Assembly (NCBI RefSeq): GCF_040115645.1
Contig: NW_027096027.1
Coordinates: 620,001-684,000, forward strand
Direction: 5' to 3'
Source: Euwallacea fornicatus
Lineage: Eukaryota; Arthropoda; Insecta; Coleoptera; Curculionidae
Length of the DNA: 64,000 nt
Shown here: piece after piece, positions 37,101-51,568 of the stretch
Layout: each line of letters opens with the position of its first letter
Numbering within the stretch: the first letter of the stretch is position 1
Notes under the pieces: model-generated
Told to the model about the DNA's origin: nothing
The model's input: only the letters and a program-made list of their open reading frames with translations
Database searches by the model: none
Made by a program: the position numbers and the translations under genes

Positions 37101-38720
37101 TCTTTAAGATGACAAAACACATCATGATTGCGTCTTGTTGAATTTCGAAAAAAAATAATGCATTATGTGCTCAAACACTCAAAATGTGTGATTGTTCTAA
37201 ATTTGAAGCTCGATAACTTCGACAAATGACGACCAAATGTCTTAAACAGAGAGTCAAATTAATCAGCTCGACGAGATCTTTAAGATGACAAAACACATCA
37301 TGATTGCATCTTGTTGAATTTCCAAGAAAAATAGTACTTTATGTGCTCAAACACTCAAAATGTGTGATTGTTCTAAATTTGAAGTTCGATAACTTCGACA
37401 AATGACGACCAAATGTCTTAAACAGAGAGTCAAATTAATCAGCTCGACGTGATCTTTAAGATGACAAAATACATCATGATTGCATCTTGTTGAATTTCAG
37501 AGAAAAATAGAACTTTATGTGCTCAAACACCCAAAATGTGTGATTGTTCTAAATTTGATGTTCGATAACTTCGACAAATGACGACCAAATGTCTTAAACA
37601 GAGAGTCACATTAATCAACTCGACGAGATCTTTAAGATGACAAAACACATCATGATTGCATCTTGTTGAATTTCCAAGAAAAATAGTACTTTATGTGCTC
37701 AAACACTCAAAATATGTGATTGTTCTAAATTTGAAGCTCGAAAACTTCGACAAATGACGACCAAATGTCTTAAACAGAGAGTCAAATTAATCAGCTCGAC
37801 GAGATCTTTAAGATGACAAAACACATCATAATTGCATCTTGTTGAACTTCAGAGAAAAATAGGACTTTATGTGCTCAAACACTCAAAATGTGTGATTGTT
37901 CTAAATTTGAAGCTTGATAACTTCGACAAATGACGACCAAATGTCTTAAACAGAGGGTCAAATTAATCAACTCGACGAGATCTTTAAGATGGCAAAACAC
38001 ATCATGATTGCATCTTGTTGAATTTCAGAGAAAAATAGGACTTTATGTGCTCAAACACTCAAAATGTGTGATTGTTCTAAATTTGGAGCTCGATAACTTC
38101 GACAAATGACGAACAAATGTCTTAAACAGAGAGTCAAGTTAATCAGCTCGACGAGATCTTTAAGATGACAAAACACATCATAACTGCATCTTGTTGAATT
38201 TCAAAAAAAAATAATGCTTTATGTGCTCAAACACTCAAAATGTGTGATTGTTCTAAATTTGAAGCTCGATAACTTCGACAAATGACGACCAAATGTCTTA
38301 AACAGAGAGTCAAATTAATCAGCTCGACGAGATCTTTAAGATGACAAAACACATCATGATTGCGTCTTGTTGAATTTCGAAAAAAAATAATGCATTATGT
38401 GCTCAAACACTCAAAATGTGTGATTGTTCTAAATTTGAAGCTCGATAACTTCGACAAATGACGACCAAATGTCTTAAACAGAGAGTCAAATTAATCAGCT
38501 CGACGAGATCTTTAAGATGACAAAACACATCATGATTGCATCTTGTTGAATTTCCAAGAAAAATACTACTTTATGTGCTCAAACACTCAAAATGTGTGAT
38601 TGTTCTAAATTTGAAGTTCGATAACTTCGACAAATGACGACCAAATGTCTTAAACAGAATGTCAAATTAATCAACTCGACGAGATCTTTAAGATGGCAAA
38701 ACACATCATGATTGCATCTT
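34145..38720 (+). repeat. Higher-order unit 4, 26 monomers
   Basis: Order A B C D E F G' G H I J K L M N O, then an A/R fusion (36961: tcagag/gaagctcg head with R tail gcgtc), S, F, G'', U, N/P, Q, R, S, O. U (37665) is a monomer with aaaatatgtg, gctcgaaaac and cataatt that is absent from units 1-3. The first 16 monomers match unit 1 in order, so G' and N-O are kept here. The E-like gaccacc mark is at 34941. Confidence 0.8.
36961..37136 (+). repeat. Fused monomer A/R (or P/R)
   Basis: A tcagag/aggac head and gaagctcg are joined to gagagtc, cagctcg and a catgattgcgtc tail, which belong to type R. It is always followed by S. The same fusion recurs at 41889, 47697, 54385, 57377 and 60545, so it was formed once or a few times and then spread as part of larger blocks. 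Confidence 0.75.
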
Positions 38721-41360
38721 GTTGAATTTCAGAGAAAAATAGGACTTTATGTGCTCAAACACTCAAAATGTGTGATTGTTCTAAATTTGAAGCTCGATAA
38801 CTTCGACAAATGACGACCAAATGTCTTAAACAGAATGTCAAATTAATCAACTCGACGAGATCTTTAAGATGACAAAACACATCATCATTGCGTCTTGTTG
38901 AATTTCAAAAAAAAATAATGCTTTATGTGCTCAAACACTCAAAATGTGTGATTGTTCTAAATTTGAAGCTCGAAAACTTCGACAAATGACGACCAAATAT
39001 CTTAAACAGAGTGTCAAATTAATCAACTCGACGAGATCTTTAAGATGGCAAAACACATCATGATTGCATCTTGTTGAATTTCCAAGAAAAATAGTACTTT
39101 ATGTGCTCAAACACAAAAAATGTGTGATTGTTCTAAATTTGAAGCTCGAAAACTTCGACAAATGACGACCAAATGTCTTAAACAGAGAGTCAAATTAATC
39201 AGCTCGACGAGATCTTTAAGATGACAAAACACATCATGATTGCATCTTGTTGAATTTCCAAGAAAAATAGTACTTTATGTGCTCAAACACTCAAAATGTG
39301 TGATTGTTTTAAATTTGGAGGTCGATAACTTCGACAAATGACGACCAAATGTCTTAAACAGAGTGTCACATTAATCAACTCGACGAGATCTTTAAGATGA
39401 CAAAACACATCATGATTGCATCTTGTTGAATTTCCAAGAAAAATAGTACTTTATGTGCTCAAACACTCAAAATGTGTGATTGTTCTAAATTTGAAGTTCG
39501 ATAACTTCGACAAATGACCACCAAATGTCTTAAACAGAATGTCAAATTAATCAACTCGACGAGATCTTTAAGATGGCAAAACACATCATGATTGCATCTT
39601 GTTGAATTTCCAAGAAAAATAGTACTTTATGTGCTCAAACACTCAAAATGTGTGATTGTTCTAAATTTGAAGTTCGATAACTTCGACAAATGACGACCAA
39701 ATGTCTTAAACAGAGAGTCAAATTAATCAGCTCGACGTGATCTTTAAGATGACAAAATACATCATGATTGCATCTTGTTGAATTTCAGAGAAAAATAGGA
39801 CTTTATGTGCTCAAACACCCAAAATGTGTGATTGTTCTAAATTTGATGTTCGATAACTTCGACAAATGACGACCAAATGTCTTAAACAGAGAGTCAAATT
39901 AATCAGCTCGACGTGATCTTTAAGATGACAAAATACATCATGATTGCATCTTGTTGAATTTCAGAGAAAAATAGGACTTTATGTGCTCAAACACCCAAAA
40001 TGTGTGATTGTTCTAAATTTGATGTTCGATAACTTCGACAAGTGACGACCAAATGTCTTAAACAGAGTGTCAAATTAATCAACTCGACGAGATCTTTAAG
40101 ATGGCAAAACACATCATGATTGCATCTTGTTGAATTTCCAAGAAAAATAGTACTTTATGTGCTCAAACACTCAAAATGTGTGATTGTTCTAAATTTGGAG
40201 CTCGATAACTTCGACAAATGACGACTAAATGTCTTAAACAGAGAGTCAAATTAATCAGCTCGACGAGATCTTTAAGATGACAAAACACATCATAATTGCA
40301 TCTTGTTGAACTTCAGAGAAAAATAGGACTTTATGTGCTCAAACACTCAAAATGTGTGATTGTTCTAAATTTGAAGCTTGATAACTTCGACAAATGACGA
40401 CCAAATGTCTTAAACAGAGAGTCAAATTAATCAGCTCGACGAGATCTTTAAGATGACAAAACACATCATGATTGCATCTTGTTGAATTTCCAAGAAAAAT
40501 AGTACTTTATGTGCTCAAACACTCAAAATGTGTGATTGTTCTAAATTTGAAGTTCGATAACTTCGACAAATGACGACCAAATGTCTTAAACAGAATGTCA
40601 AATTAATCAACTCGACGAGATCTTTAAGATGGCAAAACACATCATGATTGCATCTTGTTGAATTTCAGAGAAAAATAGGACTTTATGTGCTCAAACACTC
40701 AAAATTTGTGATTGTTCTAAATTTGGAGCTCGATAACTTCGACAAATGACGAACAAATGTCTTAAACAGAGAGTCAAGTTAATCAGCTCGACGAGATCTT
40801 TAAGATGACAAAACACATCATAACTGCATCTTGTTGAATTTCAAAAAAAAATAATGCTTTATGTGCTCAAACACTCAAAATGTGTGATTGTTCTAAATTT
40901 GAAGCTCGATAACTTCGACAAATGACGACCAAATGTCTTAAACAGAGAGTCAAATTAATCAGCTCGACGAGATCTTTAAGATGACAAAACACATCATGAT
41001 TGCGTCTTGTTGAATTTCGAAAAAAAATAATGCATTATGTGCTCAAACACTCAAAATGTGTGATTGTTCTAAATTTGAAGCTCGATAACTTCGACAAATG
41101 ACGACCAAATGTCTTAAACAGAGAGTCAAATTAATCAGCTCGACGAGATCTTTAAGATGACAAAACACATCATGATTGCATCTTGTTGAATTTCCAAGAA
41201 AAATAGTACTTTATGTGCTCAAACACTCAAAATGTGTGATTGTTCTAAATTTGAAGTTCGATAACTTCGACAAATGACGACCAAATGTCTTAAACAGAAT
41301 GTCAAATTAATCAACTCGACGAGATCTTTAAGATGGCAAAACACATCATGATTGCATCTT
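38721..41360 (+). repeat. Higher-order unit 5, 15 monomers
   Basis: Order A B C D E F G' G H N O Q R S O. Compared with unit 1, I to M and P are missing. The monomer following H at 40305 has the N form (gcttg, gagatc, catgatt). Q at 40657 carries the rare aatttgtg seen in unit 3. Confidence 0.8.
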
Positions 41361-42416
41361 GTTGAATTTCAGAGAAAAATAGGACTTTATGTGCTCAAAC
41401 ACTCAAAATGTGTGATTGTTCTAAATTTGAAGCTCGATAACTTCGACAAATGACGACCAAATGTCTTAAACAGAATGTCAAATTAATCAACTCGACGAGA
41501 TCTTTAAGATGACAAAACACATCATCATTGCGTCTTGTTGAATTTCAAAAAAAAATAATGCTTTATGTGCTCAAACACTCAAAATGTGTGATTGTTCTAA
41601 ATTTGAAGCTCGAAAACTTCGACAAATGACGACCAAATATCTTAAACAGAGTGTCAAATTAATCAACTCGACGAGATCTTTAAGATGGCAAAACACATCA
41701 TGATTGCATCTTGTTGAATTTCCAAGAAAAATAGTACTTTATGTGCTCAAACACTCAAAATGTGTGATTGTTCTAAATTTGAAGTTCGATAACTTCGACA
41801 AATGACGACCAAATGTCTTAAACAGAATGTCAAATTAATCAACTCGACGAGATCTTTAAGATGGCAAAACACATCATGATTGCATCTTGTTGAATTTCAG
41901 AGAAAAATAGGACTTTATGTGCTCAAACACTCAAAATGTGTGATTGTTCTAAATTTGAAGCTCGATAACTTCGACAAATGACGACCAAATGTCTTAAACA
42001 GAGAGTCAAATTAATCAGCTCGACGAGATCTTTAAGATGACAAAACACATCATGATTGCGTCTTGTTGAATTTCGAAAAAAAATAATGCATTATGTGCTC
42101 AAACACTCAAAATGTGTGATTGTTCTAAATTTGAAGCTCGATAACTTCGACAAATGACGACCAAATGTCTTAAACAGAGAGTCAAATTAATCAGCTCGAC
42201 GAGATCTTTAAGATGACAAAACACATCATGATTGCATCTTGTTGAATTTCCAAGAAAAATACTACTTTATGTGCTCAAACACTCAAAATGTGTGATTGTT
42301 CTAAATTTGAAGTTCGATAACTTCGACAAATGACGACCAAATGTCTTAAACAGAATGTCAAATTAATCAACTCGACGAGATCTTTAAGATGGCAAAACAC
42401 ATCATGATTGCATCTT
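41361..42416 (+). repeat. Higher-order unit 6, 6 monomers, strongly shortened
   Basis: Order A B O (A/R) S O. It is the shortest unit; C to R are replaced by an O monomer (41713) and the A/R fusion (41889). Confidence 0.8.
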
Positions 42417-44352
42417 GTTGAATTTCAGAGAAAAATAGGACTTTATGTGCTCAAACACTCAAAATGTGTGATTGTTCTAAATTTGAAGCTCGATAACTTC
42501 GACAAATGACGACCAAATGTCTTAAACAGAATGTCAAATTAATCAACTCGACGAGATCTTTAAGATGACAAAACACATCATCATTGCGTCTTGTTGAATT
42601 TCAAAAAAAAATAATGCTTTATGTGCTCAAACACTCAAAATGTGTGATTGTTCTAAATTTGAAGCTCGAAAACTTCGACAAATGACGACCAAATATCTTA
42701 AACAGAGTGTCAAATTAATCAACTCGACGAGATCTTTAAGATGGCAAAACACATCATGATTGCATCTTGTTGAATTTCCAAGAAAAATAGTACTTTATGT
42801 GCTCAAACACAAAAAATGTGTGATTGTTCTAAATTTGAAGCTCGAAAACTTCGACAAATGACAACCAAATGTCTTAAACAGAGAGTCAAATTAATCAGCT
42901 CGACGAGATCTTTAAGATGACAAAACACATCATGATTGCATCTTGTTGAATTTCCAAGAAAAATAGTACTTTATGTGCTCAAACACTCAAAATGTGTGAT
43001 TGTTTTAAATTTGGAGGTCGATAACTTCGACAAATGACGACCAAATGTCTTAAACAGAGTGTCACATTAATCAACTCGACGAGATCTTTAAGATGACAAA
43101 ACACATCATGATTGCATCTTGTTGAATTTCCAAGAAAAATAGTACTTTATGTGCTCAAACACTCAAAATGTGTGATTGTTCTAAATTTGAAGTTCGATAA
43201 CTTCGACAAATGACCACCAAATGTCTTAAACAGAATGTCAAATTAATCAACTCGACGAGATCTTTAAGATGGCAAAACACATCATGATTGCATCTTGTTG
43301 AATTTCCAAGAAAAATAGTACTTTATGTGCTCAAACACTCAAAATGTGTGATTGTTCTAAATTTGAAGTTCGATAACTTCGACAAATGACGACCAAATGT
43401 CTTAAACAGAGAGTCAAATTAATCAGCTCGACGTGATCTTTAAGATGACAAAATACATCATGATTGCATCTTGTTGAATTTCAGAGAAAAATAGGACTTT
43501 ATGTGCTCAAACACCCAAAATGTGTGATTGTTCTAAATTTGATGTTCGATAACTTCGACAAATGACGACCAAATGTCTTAAACAGAGAGTCAAATTAATC
43601 AGCTCGACGTGATCTTTAAGATGACAAAATACATCATGATTGCATCTTGTTGAATTTCAGAGAAAAATAGGACTTTATGTGCTCAAACACTCAAAATGTG
43701 TGATTGTTCTAAATTTGGAGCTCGATAACTTCGACAAATGACGAACAAATGTCTTAAACAGAGAGTCAAGTTAATCAGCTCGACGAGATCTTTAAGATGA
43801 CAAAACACATCATAACTGCATCTTGTTGAATTTCAAAAAAAAATAATGCTTTATGTGCTCAAACACTCAAAATGTGTGATTGTTCTAAATTTGAAGCTCG
43901 ATAACTTCGACAAATGACGACCAAATGTCTTAAACAGAGAGTCAAATTAATCAGCTCGACGAGATCTTTAAGATGACAAAACACATCATGATTGCGTCTT
44001 GTTGAATTTCGAAAAAAAATAATGCATTATGTGCTCAAACACTCAAAATGTGTGATTGTTCTAAATTTGAAGCTCGATAACTTCGACAAATGACGACCAA
44101 ATGTCTTAAACAGAGAGTCAAATTAATCAGCTCGACGAGATCTTTAAGATGACAAAACACATCATGATTGCATCTTGTTGAATTTCCAAGAAAAATAGTA
44201 CTTTATGTGCTCAAACACTCAAAATGTGTGATTGTTCTAAATTTGAAGTTCGATAACTTCGACAAATGACGACCAAATGTCTTAAACAGAATGTCAAATT
44301 AATCAACTCGACGAGATCTTTAAGATGGCAAAACACATCATGATTGCATCTT
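42417..44352 (+). repeat. Higher-order unit 7, 11 monomers
   Basis: Order A B C D E F G' Q R S O. G to P are absent; the junction lies between G' (43473) and Q (43649). C has a private acaacc near 42861. The gaccacc mark of E is at 43213, exactly 21 monomers after the previous one at 39517. Confidence 0.8.
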
Positions 44353-46464
44353 GTTGAATTTCAGAGAAAAATAGGACTTTATGTGCTCAAACACTCAAAA
44401 TGTGTGATTGTTCTAAATTTGAAGCTCGATAACTTCGACAAATGACGACCAAATGTCTTAAACAGAATGTCAAATTAATCAACTCGACGAGATCTTTAAG
44501 ATGACAAAACACATCATCATTGCGTCTTGTTGAATTTCAAAAAAAAATAATGCTTTATGTGCTCAAACACTCAAAATGTGTGATTGTTCTAAATTTGAAG
44601 CTCGAAAACTTCGACAAATGACGACCAAATATCTTAAACAGAGTGTCAAATTAATCAACTCGACGAGATCTTTAAGATGGCAAAACACATCATGATTGCA
44701 TCTTGTTGAATTTCCAAGAAAAATAGTACTTTATGTGCTCAAACACAAAAAATGTGTGATTGTTCTAAATTTGAAGCTCGAAAACTTCGACAAATGACGA
44801 CCAAATGTCTTAAACAGAGAGTCAAATTAATCAGCTCGACGAGATCTTTAAGATGACAAAACACATCATGATTGCATCTTGTTGAATTTCCAAGAAAAAT
44901 AGGACTTTATGTGCTCAAACACCCAAAATGTGTGATTGTTCTAAATTTGATGTTCGATAACTTCGACAAGTGACGACCAAATGTCTTAAACAGAGTGTCA
45001 AATTAATCAACTCGACGAGATCTTTAAGATGGCAAAACACATCATGATTGCATCTTGTTGAATTTCCAAGAAAAATAGTACTTTATGTGCTCAAACACTC
45101 AAAATGTGTGATTGTTCTAAATTTGGAGCTCGATAACTTCGACAAATGACGACTAAATGTCTTAAACAGAGAGTCAAATTAATCAGCTCGACGAGATCTT
45201 TAAGATGACAAAACACATCATAATTGCATCTTGTTGAACTTCAGAGAAAAATAGGACTTTATGTGCTCAAACACTCAAAATGTGTGATTGTTCTAAATTT
45301 GAAGTTCGATAACTTCGACAAATGACGACCAAATGTCTTAAACAGAGAGTCACATTAATCAACTCGACGAGATCTTTAAGATGACAAAACACATCATGAT
45401 TGCATCTTGTTGAATTTCCAAGAAAAATAGTACTTTATGTGCTCAAACACTCAAAATATGTGATTGTTCTAAATTTGAAGCTCGAAAACTTCGACAAATG
45501 ACGACCAAATGTCTTAAACAGAGAGTCAAATTAATCAGCTCGACGAGATCTTTAAGATGACAAAACACATCATAATTGCATCTTGTTGAACTTCAGAGAA
45601 AAATAGGACTTTATGTGCTCAAACACTCAAAATGTGTGATTGTTCTAAATTTGAAGCTTGATAACTTCGACAAATGACGACCAAATGTCTTAAACAGAGA
45701 GTCAAATTAATCAACTCGACGAGATCTTTAAGATGGCAAAACACATCATGATTGCATCTTGTTGAATTTCAGAGAAAAATAGGACTTTATGTGCTCAAAC
45801 ACTCAAAATGTGTGATTGTTCTAAATTTGGAGCTCGATAACTTCGACAAATGACGAACAAATGTCTTAAACAGAGAGTCACGTTAATCAGCTCGACGAGA
45901 TCTTTAAGATGACAAAACACATCATAACTGCATCTTGTTGAATTTCAAAAAAAAATAATGCTTTATGTGCTCAAACACTCAAAATGTGTGATTGTTCTAA
46001 ATTTGAAGCTCGATAACTTCGACAAATGACGACCAAATGTCTTAAACAGAGAGTCAAATTAATCAGCTCGACGAGATCTTTAAGATGACAAAACACATCA
46101 TGATTGCGTCTTGTTGAATTTCGAAAAAAAATAATGCATTATGTGCTCAAACACTCAAAATGTGTGATTGTTCTAAATTTGAAGCTCGATAACTTCGACA
46201 AATGACGACCAAATGTCTTAAACAGAGAGTCAAATTAATCAGCTCGACGAGATCTTTAAGATGACAAAACACATCATGATTGCATCTTGTTGAATTTCCA
46301 AGAAAAATAGTACTTTATGTGCTCAAACACTCAAAATGTGTGATTGTTCTAAATTTGAAGTTCGATAACTTCGACAAATGACGACCAAATGTCTTAAACA
46401 GAATGTCAAATTAATCAACTCGACGAGATCTTTAAGATGGCAAAACACATCATGATTGCATCTT
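44353..46464 (+). repeat. Higher-order unit 8, 12 monomers
   Basis: Order A B C G H x U N/P Q R S O. G (44881) has the tccaag head of D or E joined to aggac/caccc/acaagtg of G, so C is followed by a fused monomer. The monomer x (45233) combines an acttcagag head, gaagttcg and gtcacatta. Q has the private gtcacgtta, seen again at 55617. Confidence 0.75.
44881..45056 (+). repeat. Fused monomer with tccaag head and type G body
   Basis: Type G normally begins tcagag/aggac. Here the head is tccaag with aggac, followed by caccc, gatgttcg, acaagtgac, gagtgtc and gatggc. It follows C directly, where D would be expected, so the join lies near monomer positions 14-22. The same form is at 46993 and 53505. 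Confidence 0.75.
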
Positions 46465-47696
46465 GTTGAATTTCAGAGAAAAATAGGACTTTATGTGCTC
46501 AAACACTCAAAATGTGTGATTGTTCTAAATTTGAAGCTCGATAACTTCGACAAATGACGACCAAATGTCTTAAACAGAATGTCAAATTAATCAACTCGAC
46601 GAGATCTTTAAGATGACAAAACACATCATCATTGCGTCTTGTTGAATTTCAAAAAAAAATAATGCTTTATGTGCTCAAACACTCAAAATGTGTGATTGTT
46701 CTAAATTTGAAGCTCGAAAACTTCGACAAATGACGACCAAATATCTTAAACAGAGTGTCAAATTAATCAACTCGACGAGATCTTTAAGATGGCAAAACAC
46801 ATCATGATTGCATCTTGTTGAATTTCCAAGAAAAATAGTACTTTATGTGCTCAAACACAAAAAATGTGTGATTGTTCTAAATTTGAAGCTCGAAAACTTC
46901 GACAAATGACGACCAAATGTCTTAAACAGAGAGTCAAATTAATCAGCTCGACGAGATCTTTAAGATGACAAAACACATCATGATTGCATCTTGTTGAATT
47001 TCCAAGAAAAATAGGACTTTATGTGCTCAAACACCCAAAATGTGTGATTGTTCTAAATTTGATGTTCGATAACTTCGACAAGTGACGACCAAATGTCTTA
47101 AACAGAGTGTCAAATTAATCAACTCGACGAGATCTTTAAGATGGCAAAACACATCATGATTGCATCTTGTTGAATTTCCAAGAAAAATAGTACTTTATGT
47201 GCTCAAACACTCAAAATGTGTGATTGTTCTAAATTTGGAGCTCGATAACTTCGACAAATGACGACTAAATGTCTTAAACAGAGAGTCAAATTAATCAGCT
47301 CGACGAGATCTTTAAGATGACAAAACACATCATAATTGCATCTTGTTGAACTTCAGAGAAAAATAGGACTTTATGTGCTCAAACACTCAAAATGTGTGAT
47401 TGTTCTAAATTTGAAGCTTGATAACTTCGACAAATGACGACCAAATGTCTTAAACAGAGAGTCAAATTAATCAGCTCGACGAGATCTTTAAGATGACAAA
47501 ACACATCATGATTGCATCTTGTTGAATTTCCAAGAAAAATAGTACTTTATGTGCTCAAACACTCAAAATGTGTGATTGTTCTAAATTTGAAGTTCGATAA
47601 CTTCGACAAATGACGACCAAATGTCTTAAACAGAATGTCAAATTAATCAACTCGACGAGATCTTTAAGATGGCAAAACACATCATGATTGCATCTT

Positions 47697-49632
47697 GTTG
47701 AATTTCAGAGAAAAATAGGACTTTATGTGCTCAAACACTCAAAATGTGTGATTGTTCTAAATTTGAAGCTCGATAACTTCGACAAATGACGACCAAATGT
47801 CTTAAACAGAGAGTCAAATTAATCAGCTCGACGAGATCTTTAAGATGACAAAACACATCATGATTGCGTCTTGTTGAATTTCGAAAAAAAATAATGCATT
47901 ATGTGCTCAAACACTCAAAATGTGTGATTGTTCTAAATTTGAAGCTCGATAACTTCGACAAATGACGACCAAATGTCTTAAACAGAGAGTCAAATTAATC
48001 AGCTCGACGAGATCTTTAAGATGACAAAACACATCATGATTGCATCTTGTTGAATTTCCAAGAAAAATAGTACTTTATGTGCTCAAACACTCAAAATGTG
48101 TGATTGTTCTAAATTTGAAGTTCGATAACTTCGACAAATGACGACCAAATGTCTTAAACAGAGAGTCAAATTAATCAGCTCGACGTGATCTTTAAGATGA
48201 CAAAATACATCATGATTGCATCTTGTTGAATTTCAGAGAAAAATAGAACTTTATGTGCTCAAACACCCAAAATGTGTGATTGTTCTAAATTTGATGTTCG
48301 ATAACTTCGACAAATGACGACCAAATGTCTTAAACAGAGAGTCACATTAATCAACTCGACGAGATCTTTAAGATGACAAAACACATCATGATTGCATCTT
48401 GTTGAATTTCCAAGAAAAATAGTACTTTATGTGCTCAAACACTCAAAATATGTGATTGTTCTAAATTTGAAGCTCGAAAACTTCGACAAATGACGACCAA
48501 ATGTCTTAAACAGAGAGTCAAATTAATCAGCTCGACGAGATCTTTAAGATGACAAAACACATCATAATTGCATCTTGTTGAACTTCAGAGAAAAATAGGA
48601 CTTTATGTGCTCAAACACTCAAAATGTGTGATTGTTCTAAATTTGAAGCTTGATAACTTCGACAAATGACGACCAAATGTCTTAAACAGAGAGTCAAATT
48701 AATCAACTCGACGAGATCTTTAAGATGGCAAAACACATCATGATTGCATCTTGTTGAATTTCAGAGAAAAATAGGACTTTATGTGCTCAAACACTCAAAA
48801 TGTGTGATTGTTCTAAATTTGGAGCTCGATAACTTCGACAAATGACGAACAAATGTCTTAAACAGAGAGTCAAGTTAATCAGCTCGACGAGATCTTTAAG
48901 ATGACAAAACACATCATAACTGCATCTTGTTGAATTTCAAAAAAAAATAATGCTTTATGTGCTCAAACACTCAAAATGTGTGATTGTTCTAAATTTGAAG
49001 CTCGATAACTTCGACAAATGACGACCAAATGTCTTAAACAGAGAGTCAAATTAATCAGCTCGACGAGATCTTTAAGATGACAAAACACATCATGATTGCA
49101 TCTTGTTGAATTTCCAAGAAAAATAGGACTTTATGTGCTCAAACACTCAAAATGTGTGATTGTTTTAAATTTGGAGGTCGATAACTTCGACAAATGACGA
49201 CCAAATGTCTTAAACAGAATGTCAAATTAATCAACTCGACGAGATCTTTAAGATGACAAAACACATCATGATTGCATCTTGTTGAATTTCCAAGAAAAAT
49301 AGTACTTTATGTGCTCAAACACTCAAAATGTGTGATTGTTCTAAATTTGAAGTTCGATAACTTCGACAAATGACGACCAAATGTCTTAAACAGAATGTCA
49401 AATTAATCAACTCGACGAGATCTTTAAGATGGCAAAACACATCATGATTGCATCTTGTTGAATTTCCAAGAAAAATAGTACTTTATGTGCTCAAACACTC
49501 AAAATGTGTGATTGTTCTAAATTTGAAGTTCGATAACTTCGACAAATGACGACCAAATGTCTTAAACAGAATGTCAAATTAATCAACTCGACGAGATCTT
49601 TAAGATGGCAAAACACATCATGATTGCATCTT
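47697..49632 (+). repeat. Eleven-monomer internal repeat in unit 9, copy 1
   Basis: Order A/R S F G'' U N/P Q R' D' O O, 1936 bp. It is followed directly by a near copy with the same order to D'. Confidence 0.75.
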
Positions 49633-51568
49633 GTTGAATTTCAGAGAAAAATAGGACTTTATCTGCTCAAACACTCAAAATGTGTGATTGTTCTAAATTT
49701 GAAGTTCGATAACTTCGACAAATGACGACCAAATGTCTTAAACAGAGAGTCAAATTAATCAGCTCGACGAGATCTTTAAGATGACAAAACACATCATGAT
49801 TGCGTCTTGTTGAATTTCGAAAAAAAATAATGCATTATGTGCTCAAACACTCAAAATGTGTGATTGTTCTAAATTTGAAGCTCGATAACTTCGACAAATG
49901 ACGACCAAATGTCTTAAACAGAGAGTCAAATTAATCAGCTCGACGAGATCTTTAAGATGACAAAACACATCATGATTGCATCTTGTTGAATTTCCAAGAA
50001 AAATAGTACTTTATGTGCTCAAACACTCAAAATGTGTGATTGTTCTAAATTTGAAGTTCGATAACTTCGACAAATGACGACCAAATGTCTTAAACAGAGA
50101 GTCAAATTAATCAGCTCGACGTGATCTTTAAGATGACAAAATACATCATGATTGCATCTTGTTGAATTTCAGAGAAAAATAGAACTTTATGTGCTCAAAC
50201 ACCCAAAATGTGTGATTGTTCTAAATTTGATGTTCGATAACTTCGACAAATGACGACCAAATGTCTTAAACAGAGAGTCACATTAATCAACTCGACGAGA
50301 TCTTTAAGATGACAAAACACATCATGATTGCATCTTGTTGAATTTCCAAGAAAAATAGTACTTTATGTGCTCAAACACTCAAAATATGTGATTGTTCTAA
50401 ATTTGAAGCTCGAAAACTTCGACAAATGACGACCAAATGTCTTAAACAGAGAGTCAAATTAATCAGCTCGACGAGATCTTTAAGATGACAAAACACATCA
50501 TAATTGCATCTTGTTGAACTTCAGAGAAAAATAGGACTTTATGTGCTCAAACACTCAAAATGTGTGATTGTTCTAAATTTGAAGCTTGATAACTTCGACA
50601 AATGACGACCAAATGTCTTAAACAGAGAGTCAAATTAATCAACTCGACGAGATCTTTAAGATGGCAAAACACATCATGATTGCATCTTGTTGAATTTCAG
50701 AGAAAAATAGGACTTTATGTGCTCAAACACTCAAAATGTGTGATTGTTCTAAATTTGGAGCTCGATAACTTCGACAAATGACGAACAAATGTCTTAAACA
50801 GAGAGTCAAGTTAATCAGCTCGACGAGATCTTTAAGATGACAAAACACATCATAACTGCATCTTGTTGAATTTCAAAAAAAAATAATGCTTTATGTGCTC
50901 AAACACTCAAAATGTGTGATTGTTCTAAATTTGAAGCTCGATAACTTCGACAAATGACGACCAAATGTCTTAAACAGAGAGTCAAATTAATCAGCTCGAC
51001 GAGATCTTTAAGATGACAAAACACATCATGATTGCATCTTGTTGAATTTCCAAGAAAAATAGGACTTTATGTGCTCAAACACTCAAAATGTGTGATTGTT
51101 TTAAATTTGGAGGTCGATAACTTCGACAAATGACGACCAAATGTCTTAAACAGAATGTCAAATTAATCAACTCGACGAGATCTTTAAGATGACAAAACAC
51201 ATCATGATTGCATCTTGTTGAATTTCCAAGAAAAATAGTACTTTATGTGCTCAAACACTCAAAATGTGTGATTGTTCTAAATTTGAAGTTCGATAACTTC
51301 GACAAATGACCACCAAATGTCTTAAACAGAATGTCAAATTAATCAACTCGACGAGATCTTTAAGATGGCAAAACACATCATGATTGCATCTTGTTGAATT
51401 TCCAAGAAAAATAGTACTTTATGTGCTCAAACACTCAAAATGTGTGATTGTTCTAAATTTGAAGTTCGATAACTTCGACAAATGACGACCAAATGTCTTA
51501 AACAGAGAGTCAAATTAATCAGCTCGACGTGATCTTTAAGATGACAAAATACATCATGATTGCATCTT
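49633..51568 (+). repeat. Eleven-monomer internal repeat in unit 9, copy 2
   Basis: Order x S F G'' U N/P Q R' D' E F. The first monomer (49633) has gaagttcg in place of gaagctcg, and the last two are E F instead of O O, so one end has been exchanged with a full-length unit. Confidence 0.75.
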
